A DNA stretch of 64,000 nucleotides from assembly GCF_040639655.1 (NCBI RefSeq), contig NZ_JBFAAI010000001.1:186001-250000 (forward strand), given 5' to 3'. Both the position numbers and the translations under genes were made by a program. How positions within the stretch are numbered: position 1 is the first letter of the stretch; every line of letters begins with the position of its first letter. The notes under the pieces are model-generated. The model had not been told where the DNA came from, did no database searches, and saw only the letters and a program-made list of their open reading frames with translations. This DNA comes from Actinoplanes sp040639655. Its GTDB lineage: Bacteria; Actinomycetota; Actinomycetes; Mycobacteriales; Micromonosporaceae. This document shows, piece after piece, positions 26,612 through 34,142 of the stretch.

Positions 26612-27322
26612 GTGACCGACAAGATCACCCGGAGCTGGTGGCCCGATCTGCTCGCGGTGGCCGCCTTCGCCGTCCTGACCGTCGCCCTGATCCGCGGCCA
26701 CCTGCTGGACTTCGACCAGCGGGTGGCCGACTGGGCTTTCGCCCAGCACGGCCAGCGGCAGGTGTACTGGACCGCCCGGATCTTCAACTACCTGGGACAG
26801 GGCGCGCAGGTCCTGATGCCGGTGGCGGCCGTCCTGACGTTCCTGTGGTGGCGCCGGACCCGGTCGATCCGGGCGGCGCTGCCGTTCGTCGCGGCGTTCG
26901 TCCTGACGTACTTCACGATCGGCCCGGCGAAGATCTGGTTCGACCGGGCCGCGCCGAAGTTCCCGCTGGAGAACCGGACGGTCCTCTTCAACCCGGACGC
27001 CTCCGGAAACCTGTCGGTGAGCTATCCGTCCGGGCACGTGGCGAACGCGCTGGTCTGGTACGCCGTCATCGCGATCCTGCTGGCCGCGCTGCTGGGGCGC
27101 GCCCTCACCCGGCGGGAGACGTTCCTGGTCCGGGTTCTGCCCGTGGTGATCGTCTTCGCCACCACGGTCTACACCGGGTTCCACTGGATCACCGACTCGA
27201 TCGCGGCCGTCTTCCTGGGGCTGGTGCTGGCCCGTCTGATCGAACGCATGCCCTGGGACCGGGTGCCGCTGGGCCCGCTGGAGCGCTTCGGGGGCCGGGG
27301 ACAGACCGCCAGCCGTAGCTGA
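26612..27322 (+). CDS. PAP2-family membrane phosphatase
   Basis: 236 residues, about six transmembrane helices. The three PAP2 catalytic motifs are present: KIWFDRAAP (KxxxxxxRP-like), YPSGH, and TGFHWITD (SRxxxxxHxxxD-like). By family this dephosphorylates a lipid phosphate such as undecaprenyl pyrophosphate or phosphatidic acid at the membrane; which substrate cannot be told. The start is GTG at 26612 with a weak GGAAGG. The stop codon lies within the left arm of a bidirectional terminator shared with nagA. Confidence 0.9.
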   Translation: MTDKITRSWWPDLLAVAAFAVLTVALIRGHLLDFDQRVADWAFAQHGQRQVYWTARIFNYLGQGAQVLMPVAAVLTFLWWRRTRSIRAALPFVAAFVLTYFTIGPAKIWFDRAAPKFPLENRTVLFNPDASGNLSVSYPSGHVANALVWYAVIAILLAALLGRALTRRETFLVRVLPVVIVFATTVYTGFHWITDSIAAVFLGLVLARLIERMPWDRVPLGPLERFGGRGQTASRS

Positions 27323-27362
27323 GCCACCCCGCGCGGCTGGGTTCCGTGGCTGGGCTACGGCT
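27311..27362. terminator. Bidirectional terminator overlapping the stops of the PAP2 and nagA genes
   Basis: AGCCGTAGC-TG-AGCCAC (27311-27327) pairs with GTGGCT-GG-GCTACGGCT (27346-27362), 15 Watson-Crick pairs with one wobble and one mismatch. Both convergent stop codons fall inside the stem. Confidence 0.8.
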
Positions 27363-28458
27363 GACGGACTTGCTCGCCGGCGCGGAACACCGACTTCAGG
27401 GCCAGGTCGGCGGAGAGTACGACTACGTCGGCGCGCAGACCCGGCACCAGGGCGCCCAGCCGGTCCGACAGGCCCAGCAGCCGGGCCGGGGTGGTCGAGG
27501 CCATCGCGGCCGCATCCACCAGCGGCAGACCCGCCGCCACCGCGTTGCGCAGGGCCACGTCCATGGTCAGGGTGCTGCCGGCGATCGAGCCGTTGTGGGC
27601 CAGCCGGGCCACCCGGTCGGCCACCACCACCTCCTGGCCGCCCAGCTCGTACTGCCCGTCGGGCATGCCGGTGGCGTCCATCGCGTCGGTGACCAGCACG
27701 GATCGGCCCGGACCGGCGTCGCGGGCGGCGAAGGCGAGCATGCCGGGGTGCAGGTGGATGTTGTCGGCGATCAGCTCGACCACCGCGGTCGAGGAGAGCA
27801 GGCCGACGACCGGACCGGGTTCGCGGTGGTGCGGCGGGCGCATGCCGTTGAACAGGTGGGTGGCCACGGTCGCGCCGGCCGCCACTCCGGCGTGGGTCTG
27901 GTCGTACGTCGCGTCGGTGTGCCCGATTGCCGCGAGAACCCCGGAATCTGACAGATAGGTGATCGCCTCGAGAGCGCCGGGGAGTTCGGGGGCGACGGTC
28001 ATCATCCGTACCGCGCCCTCACCGGTCTTGACGAGCTCGGTGATCTCCGCCATGGCGGGGTCACGCAGGTACTCGGGGTTCTGCGCCCCGCACCGGACCG
28101 CGGACAGGTACGGCCCCTCGAAGTGGATGCCGGCGAGCACGCCCTCGTCGATCAGCGGCCGGTACTCCTGAACCGCCGAGCGCATCAGCTCGAACGGTGA
28201 GCTGACCAGGCTGGCCAGGATCGTGGTCGTGCCGTGCCGCAGATGGAAGGCAGCAGCGCCCCGCGCCGCCTCCGCCGAGCCGGTGGTGAAGGTGTGCCCG
28301 CCGCCGCCGTGACAGTGCAGGTCCACGAAACCGGGCACGATGACGTCGTCGCCGGCCGAGTCGTCCGGCACGATCGCCGTGATCCGGCCGCCGCCGGAGT
28401 CGAGATGGCCGCGGACGACGGCGTCGGGGGTGACGATCCGGCCGGAGATACGGGTCAC
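27355..28458 (-). CDS. nagA: N-acetylglucosamine-6-phosphate deacetylase
   Basis: 367 residues. It removes the acetyl group from GlcNAc-6-phosphate in the cytoplasm, giving GlcN-6-phosphate. Amidohydrolase motifs: metal-binding VDLHCHGGGG near the N-terminus, IHFEGPYLS with the metal Glu, AAIGHTDATYDQT, THLFNGM with a metal/substrate His, and LVTDAMDATGMPDG with the catalytic Asp. The GTG start overlaps the stop of the ROK kinase gene by 4 bases (GTGA), so it is the last gene of the SIS-ROK-nagA operon. Confidence 0.94.
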   Translation of the reverse strand: MTRISGRIVTPDAVVRGHLDSGGGRITAIVPDDSAGDDVIVPGFVDLHCHGGGGHTFTTGSAEAARGAAAFHLRHGTTTILASLVSSPFELMRSAVQEYRPLIDEGVLAGIHFEGPYLSAVRCGAQNPEYLRDPAMAEITELVKTGEGAVRMMTVAPELPGALEAITYLSDSGVLAAIGHTDATYDQTHAGVAAGATVATHLFNGMRPPHHREPGPVVGLLSSTAVVELIADNIHLHPGMLAFAARDAGPGRSVLVTDAMDATGMPDGQYELGGQEVVVADRVARLAHNGSIAGSTLTMDVALRNAVAAGLPLVDAAAMASTTPARLLGLSDRLGALVPGLRADVVVLSADLALKSVFRAGEQVRQP

Positions 28459-29381
28459 TGCGAGCCTTTCAGACTGTCCAGCGCGAGCAGGGCGGAACCC
28501 AGGCAGCCGGCGGTGTCGCCGAGCTCGGCCCGGACGATCGCGGGGGACCGATGGAAGGTGACCCGCTGCGCGACCGCGGCCCGGACCGGTTCGAGCAGAT
28601 CGTCTCCGGCCTCGGCCAGCCCACCGCCGAGCACGACCACCCCGACGTCGTAGAGCGCCTGAGCGGTCAGCAGGCCGTCGGCGAGAGCCTCCACGGCGTC
28701 CTGCCAGACCCGGCGGGCCAGCTCCTCACCGCGGGCCGCCCGGGTGGCCACGTCGAACGCGGTCGCGCCGGCCTCACCGGAGACCTCGGCGTACTTGCGG
28801 CCGATCGACTTGGCCGACGCCTCCGCCTCCAGGCAGCCGCGCAGCCCGCAACCGCACGGACTGCCACCCGGCCGGACCACGACGTGTCCCAGCTCGCCGG
28901 CCGCGCCGTGCGCGCCCGGATAGCCGCGGCCGTCGATGACCAGGCCACCGGCGATGCCCGTACCGATCGCCACGAACAGCACGTGCCGCCGCCCGCGCCC
29001 GGCACCGAGACGGGCCTCGGCCAGCGCGCCGACCCGCACGTCGTGCCCGAGAGCGGCCGGTATCCCCAGCCGCCGCACGGCGAGATCGCGCAACGGTACG
29101 TCCCGGAAGCCCACGTTTGCCGACCAGACCGCGACGCCGGCCGGTTCGTCCACGACACCCGGCACCGCGATCCCGGTCGCGATCGGGACGAACCCGTCGG
29201 CGCGGGCCCGATCGGCCAGCGACCCGGCGACCGTCAGGATCCTCTCGGTGACCGCCGCGGGGCCCCGGTCGGCAAGCGTCGGGTGCCGTTCCTCGTGGTG
29301 AACCGTGCCGTCCGGGCGAACCAGGGCGCACTTCATCCCCGTGCCGCCCACGTCGAGGGCGACGACTATCCCGTCGCTCAC
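28455..29381 (-). CDS. ROK-family sugar kinase (GlcNAc/glucose kinase-like)
   Basis: 308 residues. ATP-binding motif ALDVGGTGMKCALV at the N-terminus; catalytic-region GHDVRVGALAEARLGAG; the zinc-binding CGCGLRGCLE typical of ROK proteins; and AGELGHVVV with the sugar-contact Glu-x-x-His. In this operon, between a SIS protein and nagA, phosphorylation of GlcNAc (or ManNAc/GlcN) is the natural guess, but glucose kinases share the same motifs. It starts at GTG and overlaps both neighbours by 4 bases (GTGA), implying translational coupling. Confidence 0.9.
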   Translation of the reverse strand: MSDGIVVALDVGGTGMKCALVRPDGTVHHEERHPTLADRGPAAVTERILTVAGSLADRARADGFVPIATGIAVPGVVDEPAGVAVWSANVGFRDVPLRDLAVRRLGIPAALGHDVRVGALAEARLGAGRGRRHVLFVAIGTGIAGGLVIDGRGYPGAHGAAGELGHVVVRPGGSPCGCGLRGCLEAEASAKSIGRKYAEVSGEAGATAFDVATRAARGEELARRVWQDAVEALADGLLTAQALYDVGVVVLGGGLAEAGDDLLEPVRAAVAQRVTFHRSPAIVRAELGDTAGCLGSALLALDSLKGSQ

Positions 29382-30301
29382 GTCAGGACTACGGAACGGC
29401 TGAGGTTGCGTGGGTTGTCCGGGTCCAGGCCCTGCGTCGTGGCCAGGGACAGGGCCACCCGCTGGGCGAGGATCAGGTCGGCCATCGGGTCGAGCGGGGC
29501 GCGTCTGCCGACCCAGCGGCCGATCGAGCCGTAGCCGCCGTGGTGCTTGCTGTGCACGAACGCCGCACCGGTCCGCTCGACCTCCTCGGCCAGCCCGGAC
29601 GGGACGTCACCGAATGCCCAGACGACGCGGCGCGGCCCGGCGATCGCGATGGGGCCGTGCCGGTAGTCCATGGCCGGGTACGACTCGGTCCAGAAACCGG
29701 CGGTCTCCCGGCACTTGAGTGCGGCCTCCTCGGCCAGGCCGACGGTCCAGCCCCGGCCCAGGAAGGTGATCTGGTCGACGAGCGAGGGGTGCACCGGGAG
29801 CGGCAGCCGGATGGCGACCTCGGCGTCGGCGGCCGCGCTCTCGATGTCGTGACCCAGGTGGGCGCGGAGGGTGGCCAGCACGCTGGTGGCGAAGCGGGTC
29901 TGCACGACCGACTTCTCGTCGGCGAAGTCGAGCACGACGGAGTGGTCGGCGATCTCGGCGGCCTGCTGGGCGGCGTCGGCGGTGAAGACGGTGACCGGGG
30001 TGTGCTCACCGACGGCACGCATCACGTCGAGGGTCTCGGTCGTGGTGCCCGATCGGGTGATCGCCACGAGCCGGTCGTAGCGGCGGGCGTACGGGAAGTC
30101 GGAGGCCTGAAAGGCGTCGGTCTCGCCGTGTTCCAGCTGCTCGCGGAGCACCGCGTAGGACTTGGCCATGAACCAGGAGGTGCCGCATCCGACGACTGCG
30201 ACTCGCTCTCCACGGGCCGGAAGGCCGGGTGACGCGGCTAGCTTCGCCGCCTGCCGCCAGCACTCGGGTTGTGTGGCGATCTCCGCTTTGACATGGCTCA
30301 T
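29378..30301 (-). CDS. SIS-domain sugar isomerase/deaminase (GlmS/AgaS/NagB-II-like)
   Basis: 307 residues, two SIS domains of the kind found in the isomerase half of GlmS but with no glutaminase domain. First SIS: RVAVVGCGTSWFMAKSYAVL with LVAITRSGTTTETLD. Second: ITFLGRGWTVGLAEEAALK and TESYPAMDYRHGP, the last block being typical of GlmS/AgaS/NagB-II. The expected reaction is isomerisation with deamination of GlcN-6-phosphate to fructose-6-phosphate, completing the route with the ROK kinase and NagA. First gene of the operon; ATG at 30301 has GTGAGGAA upstream. Confidence 0.87.
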   Translation of the reverse strand: MSHVKAEIATQPECWRQAAKLAASPGLPARGERVAVVGCGTSWFMAKSYAVLREQLEHGETDAFQASDFPYARRYDRLVAITRSGTTTETLDVMRAVGEHTPVTVFTADAAQQAAEIADHSVVLDFADEKSVVQTRFATSVLATLRAHLGHDIESAAADAEVAIRLPLPVHPSLVDQITFLGRGWTVGLAEEAALKCRETAGFWTESYPAMDYRHGPIAIAGPRRVVWAFGDVPSGLAEEVERTGAAFVHSKHHGGYGSIGRWVGRRAPLDPMADLILAQRVALSLATTQGLDPDNPRNLSRSVVLT

Positions 30302-30350
30302 GTCGGTTCCTCACCGGTTGATGCTGCGCATTCGCGCTCGGTTCCCGGGT

Positions 30351-30372
30351 CTTTCGCGCGTTATTGTGCTCA
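30351..30372. promoter_or_regulatory. Candidate DeoR-type operator, copy 1
   Basis: CTTTCGCGCGTTATTGTGCT begins a 22-base element 50 bases from the SIS start. It matches copy 2 (30436) at 18 of 22 positions. CTTTCG half-sites are known in operators of AgaR-like DeoR regulators. Confidence 0.55.
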
Positions 30373-30435
30373 GAGTGGTGCCGCGGGGGCAAGTTCCAAA
30401 GGTCCTTCGCGCATCAGATGGCTTTGCTTCCGGGC

Positions 30436-30457
30436 CTTTCGCGCACTAATGTGCACA
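30436..30457. promoter_or_regulatory. Candidate DeoR-type operator, copy 2
   Basis: CTTTCGCGCACTAATGTGCA begins the second 22-base element, 85 bases from copy 1 and 35 bases before the regulator start. A partial CCTTCGCGC lies between them at 30404-30412. Its position suggests autoregulation. Confidence 0.55.
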
Positions 30458-30491
30458 CACTTATCATGGAACGTGCATCGGGGAGTGGTGG

Positions 30492-31277
30492 GTGGACCGG
30501 TACGCGCGGTGGAATGCCCTGCTCGAGCTACTGACGGAGAGCGGGCGGGTAACCGTCGAGGAGGCTTCCGAGCGGCTCGACGTGTCCCAAGCGACCATCC
30601 GTCGTGACTTCGATCAGCTCGCCCAGCAGCAGATGATCACCCGGACCCGGGGTGGCGCGGTCGCCAACGGGGTCTCCTACGACCTGCCGCTGCGCTACAA
30701 GAGTGCCAAGCACTCCGCCGAGAAGCAGCGCATCGGCGAGGCCGCGGCCCGGCTCGTCACTCCCGGCACCGTGGTGGGCCTCAACGGCGGCACCACGATC
30801 ACCGAGGTGGCCCGGGCTCTGGCGGTCCGTCCCGACCTCAATGCCGGCGGTGAGGGCTCCCAGCTGACCGTGGTCACCAACGCCCTCAACATCGCCAACG
30901 AGCTGCTGCTGCGCTCACGGATGAAGATCGTGGTGGCGGGCGGTGTGGTGCGGCCGCAGTCCTTCGAGGTGGTCGGTCCGCTCGGCGGCGCGCTCCTCAA
31001 GGAGGTCACCCTCGACATCGTGCTGCTCGGCGTCGACGCGCTCGACGTGGAGCTGGGTGCGGCCTCCCACCACGAGGGCGAGGCCTCGATGAACAGCCTG
31101 ATGGTGGCCCGCGCCAAACGGGTCGTGGTGATCGCCGACTCGTCCAAACTCGGAGGCCACGCGTTCGCCCGGATCTGCCCGATCAGCAAGATCGAGACGC
31201 TGGTCACCGACTCCGGGGCGCCCGCCTCCACGATTGCCGCCTTCCAGGACGCCGGAGTCGACGTCATCACCGCCTGA
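30492..31277 (+). CDS. DeoR-family transcriptional regulator of the amino-sugar operon
   Basis: 261 residues from GTG at 30492 with GGGGAG upstream. N-terminal winged HTH: ERLDVSQATIRRDFDQLAQQ at about residues 27-46, the DeoR signature, followed by RTRGGAV. The C-terminal DeoRC effector domain has GLNGGTTITEVARAL, VVTNALNIANEL and VVGPLGGALLKEV, ending in ISKIETLVTDSG. Such proteins repress sugar operons and are released by a phosphosugar. The divergent SIS-ROK-nagA operon, with two repeat elements in between, makes an amino-sugar phosphate the likely effector. Confidence 0.92.
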   Translation: MDRYARWNALLELLTESGRVTVEEASERLDVSQATIRRDFDQLAQQQMITRTRGGAVANGVSYDLPLRYKSAKHSAEKQRIGEAAARLVTPGTVVGLNGGTTITEVARALAVRPDLNAGGEGSQLTVVTNALNIANELLLRSRMKIVVAGGVVRPQSFEVVGPLGGALLKEVTLDIVLLGVDALDVELGAASHHEGEASMNSLMVARAKRVVVIADSSKLGGHAFARICPISKIETLVTDSGAPASTIAAFQDAGVDVITA

Positions 31278-31433
31278 ATTCGTCAGATCGGCGTTCTGCC
31301 AGCCGATCGGGTGGCGGCCATTTGGACAGTCCGTAGCCAATCCGTCGCTTCGGGTAGCGTCTGCGGGGTTCTTCGGTGCGTCCTATGCTGAGGATCCCTC
31401 AAATCCGTGGTCGCCGATGCCGTCTGGAGTGCC

Positions 31434-31757
31434 ATGCAGCCCGCCGCCGAACCGACCGGTGACCAGCCCGTCGAGGAGCAGCAGCACATCCCTGCCCCGC
31501 GTGCGGCGGAGCCGATATCGGCGGACTCCCCGCTGACCGATCGGGAGCTGGAGATCCTCGCGTTCGAGAGCAAGTGGTGGAAGCACGCCGGTGCCAAGGA
31601 GCAGGCCATCCGGGACACCTTCGGACTGTCCTCCACCCGCTATTACCAGCTCCTGAACGCTCTGCTCGACAACCCGGCGGCGCTGGAACGCGATCCGGTC
31701 CTGGTTGGCCGCCTCCGCCGCCTTCGTTCCGCCCGGGCCCGCACCCGCCGCCGCTGA
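31434..31757 (+). CDS. DUF3263 protein
   Basis: 107 residues from ATG at 31434 (GGAG four bases upstream); an in-frame GTG at 31407 is an alternative. The second half is the actinobacterial DUF3263 domain: LTDRELEILAFESKWWKHAG, then AKEQAIRDTF and STRYYQLLNALLDNPAALE, a helical HTH-like unit. The N-terminal 40 residues are Pro/Glu-rich and disordered, and the tail is Arg-rich. DNA binding is plausible but unproven. TATGCT at 31384-31389 may be its -10 box. Confidence 0.87.
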   Translation: MQPAAEPTGDQPVEEQQHIPAPRAAEPISADSPLTDRELEILAFESKWWKHAGAKEQAIRDTFGLSSTRYYQLLNALLDNPAALERDPVLVGRLRRLRSARARTRRR

Positions 31758-31818
31758 CCCCAACCACGCACCACCGCCGTCCCCCGCGGCCCAGGCCGGC
31801 GGTGCGGGCCGGCCCCTG

Positions 31819-34023
31819 TCAGGGCTGGTGGGAGTCGGCGTAGGCGGCCAGCCACGCCACCTGCGCGGGGTCCAGGGAGGCGCGGATCCGGGAGCGGGCC
31901 GTCGCCACGTTCGCCGCGGTCACCGTGGTGGCCTCCAGGGAGTCGCGCATCGCGGCCAGCGCCGACTCCCGGATCAGTGCGGCACAGTCAGCCGCCGAGA
32001 AGCCGTCGAGGTCGGCTCCGAGTGCGGCCAGATCGACGGAGCTGTCCAGGGGGACCGCCTTCGACGAGGCGCGCAGGATCGCCGTGCGGGCCTCGGCGTC
32101 CGGCGGCGGGACGAAGATCAGCCGCTCCAGCCGGCCGGGGCGCAGCAGCGCCGGGTCGATCAGGTCCGGCCGGTTCGTCGCACCGATGACCACGACGTTA
32201 CGCAGGTCCTCGACACCGTCCAGCTCGGTCAGCAGCGCGGCCACCACCCGGTCGGTGACGCCACCGTCGGTGCCCTGGCCGCGGGCCGGGGCCAGGGCGT
32301 CCACCTCGTCCAGGAAGACCAGCGTCGGCGCCGCCTCCCGGGCCCGGCGGAACAGCTCCCGCACCGCACGCTCACTGTCACCGACCCACTTGCTGAGCAG
32401 TTCGGCGCCCTTGACGGAGAGAACGTTCGCCTTACCCGTACCCGCGATGGCCTTGACCAGATAGGTCTTGCCGCAGCCGGGCGGGCCGTAGAGCAGCACA
32501 CCGCGCGGCGGGGAGACACCGAGCCGGGCGAACGTGTCCGGATAGGTCAGCGGCCACAGCACCGACTCGGTGAGTACCTGCTTGACCTCGGCCATGTCGC
32601 CGACATCGTCCAGGGTCACCGCCGCGACCTCCAGCGTGGACTCCGCCATCGAGGTCGGCCGGACGACCTCGAGCGCGGCGTCGAAGTCGGCCATGGTGAC
32701 GATCGGTGAGTCCTCCAGTTTCTGCCGGAGCGCGGCGCGGACCCCGGCCTCCCGGGCCAGGGCGCCGAGATCGGCGGCCACGAACCCGGGGGTACGCCCG
32801 GCGACGTCATCCAGCCGCACATCCTCGGCCAGCGGCATCCCGCGGGTCAGCGCGCCGAGCTGCTCGCGCCGCATCGCCTGGTCCGGAAGCGGCACGGTCA
32901 GCTGGACGGCGAGCAGGTCCGGCCCGCGCAGGGCCGGATCGACCGACTCGGGCTTGCTGGTGGTGCAGACCACCGCGGTACCGGCGGCGAGCGTGTCCGC
33001 AAGCACCTGGCGGAACACCGTGGCGATCGGGCCGGGTTCCTCGCGGGGGATCAGCGCCTCGACGTCGGAGACGAGAAGCACGGCCGGGTGCTTCGCCCGT
33101 ACATCGGAGGAGATCTCACGCAACCGGGCCGCCGCCGCATTGTTGGTGAGGGCGGCCAGCTCCGGTCCCCAGATCGTCCGGACCTCCGCGCCGACCTCCG
33201 CGCCCACCGCCCGGACCAGCGCGGACTTGCCCGACCCGGAGGGGCCGGAGAGCAGCACGCCGAGCGTCACCCGGGTGCCGAGTTTCGCCAGCACCTCCCG
33301 GTGGTGGAACCCCAGATCGAGCAGTTCCTCCAGCTCCTTGGCCTGGGCGCGGAGCCCGGGAAGGTCGTCGAGGCTGAGCGGCGGCACGTCCGGGTCGGTC
33401 GATGCGGGCGCAGTGCGGGAGACGGCCGGCCGGGTCGTGGCGGCGCCGGCGGACGCGCCGTCCTGCCAGGCCACGACGGTGTCCATGGTGACCAGGGAGG
33501 CGTCCGCGCCGGTGACCTCGATCACGGTGAGCAGGGTGCTCGTCCAGGCGTACCCCACCCGGTTGGCGAGACTGCGCCGGGCGGCCTCGACGAGTGGCCG
33601 GTGCCCGGCGTCCGGGAGTACGTCCTGCGGCAGCAGGGAGACATCGTCGCCGGCGCTGACCACCTTGCCGAGCAGGGCCAGCCGCAGCATCTCGGGGGAG
33701 ACCACGGCGACCACCTCAGCCGGCCCGGCGAGCGTCACACGGGTGGCTGCGACCACCGGGACCGGCGTGACCGTGACCTGGCCGCCGTCGCGCATACCGA
33801 GGTTGCCCAGGGTGAGATCGTCGGCGTAGAGCAGCCCGCGTCCGGCCGTCTGCTCCGCCTTGGCCACGATCCCGGCCGTCGTCCGGGACCCGGACAGCCG
33901 GACGGGGTCGCCGGGGCGCAGCGCGAGCGCGGCCATCACCTCCGGATGCAACCGCACGATGCCGCGTCGCGCGTCCAGCGCTGCCGGCCGCAGGGTCACG
34001 GTCAGCGTGAGCTCATCAGCCAC
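31819..34023 (-). CDS. CDC48/VAT-like AAA+ ATPase with degenerate first ATPase domain
   Basis: 734 residues: an N-terminal double-psi-barrel-type domain (about 1-190), then D1 and D2 AAA modules. D2 is complete: Walker A GPPGCGKT (513-520), Walker B LVFLDEVDAL (568-577), sensor 1 Asn in ATNRPD (617), and arginine fingers in LLRPGRLER. D1 keeps Walker A GPSGSGKS (260-267) but has LLVSDVEAL where LFIDEIDAL is expected, TTSKPE in place of ATNRPD, and RGPDLLAV in place of RPGRLER. So D1 may bind but not hydrolyse ATP. CDC48-type hexamers unfold proteins; the bacterial partner is unknown. Divergent from the hydrolase-ABC fusion gene. Confidence 0.9.
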   Translation of the reverse strand: MADELTLTVTLRPAALDARRGIVRLHPEVMAALALRPGDPVRLSGSRTTAGIVAKAEQTAGRGLLYADDLTLGNLGMRDGGQVTVTPVPVVAATRVTLAGPAEVVAVVSPEMLRLALLGKVVSAGDDVSLLPQDVLPDAGHRPLVEAARRSLANRVGYAWTSTLLTVIEVTGADASLVTMDTVVAWQDGASAGAATTRPAVSRTAPASTDPDVPPLSLDDLPGLRAQAKELEELLDLGFHHREVLAKLGTRVTLGVLLSGPSGSGKSALVRAVGAEVGAEVRTIWGPELAALTNNAAAARLREISSDVRAKHPAVLLVSDVEALIPREEPGPIATVFRQVLADTLAAGTAVVCTTSKPESVDPALRGPDLLAVQLTVPLPDQAMRREQLGALTRGMPLAEDVRLDDVAGRTPGFVAADLGALAREAGVRAALRQKLEDSPIVTMADFDAALEVVRPTSMAESTLEVAAVTLDDVGDMAEVKQVLTESVLWPLTYPDTFARLGVSPPRGVLLYGPPGCGKTYLVKAIAGTGKANVLSVKGAELLSKWVGDSERAVRELFRRAREAAPTLVFLDEVDALAPARGQGTDGGVTDRVVAALLTELDGVEDLRNVVVIGATNRPDLIDPALLRPGRLERLIFVPPPDAEARTAILRASSKAVPLDSSVDLAALGADLDGFSAADCAALIRESALAAMRDSLEATTVTAANVATARSRIRASLDPAQVAWLAAYADSHQP

Positions 34024-34129
34024 CAGGTGTGCCTTTCGCGAAAGTTCGGTCCGAGGCGTCCACGCTATCCGGACCGGGGTAGCGGGGGCGGCCGAGCGGA
34101 TTCACAGCAGCCGCTCAGCCGGATCGGGC

Positions 34130-34135
34130 TAGCGT
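34130..34135 (+). promoter_or_regulatory. -10-like box for a leaderless hydrolase-ABC transcript
   Basis: TAGCGT is followed by seven bases and the ATG at 34143; no ribosome site is visible. Confidence 0.4.
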
Positions 34136-34142
34136 GTGCGCC

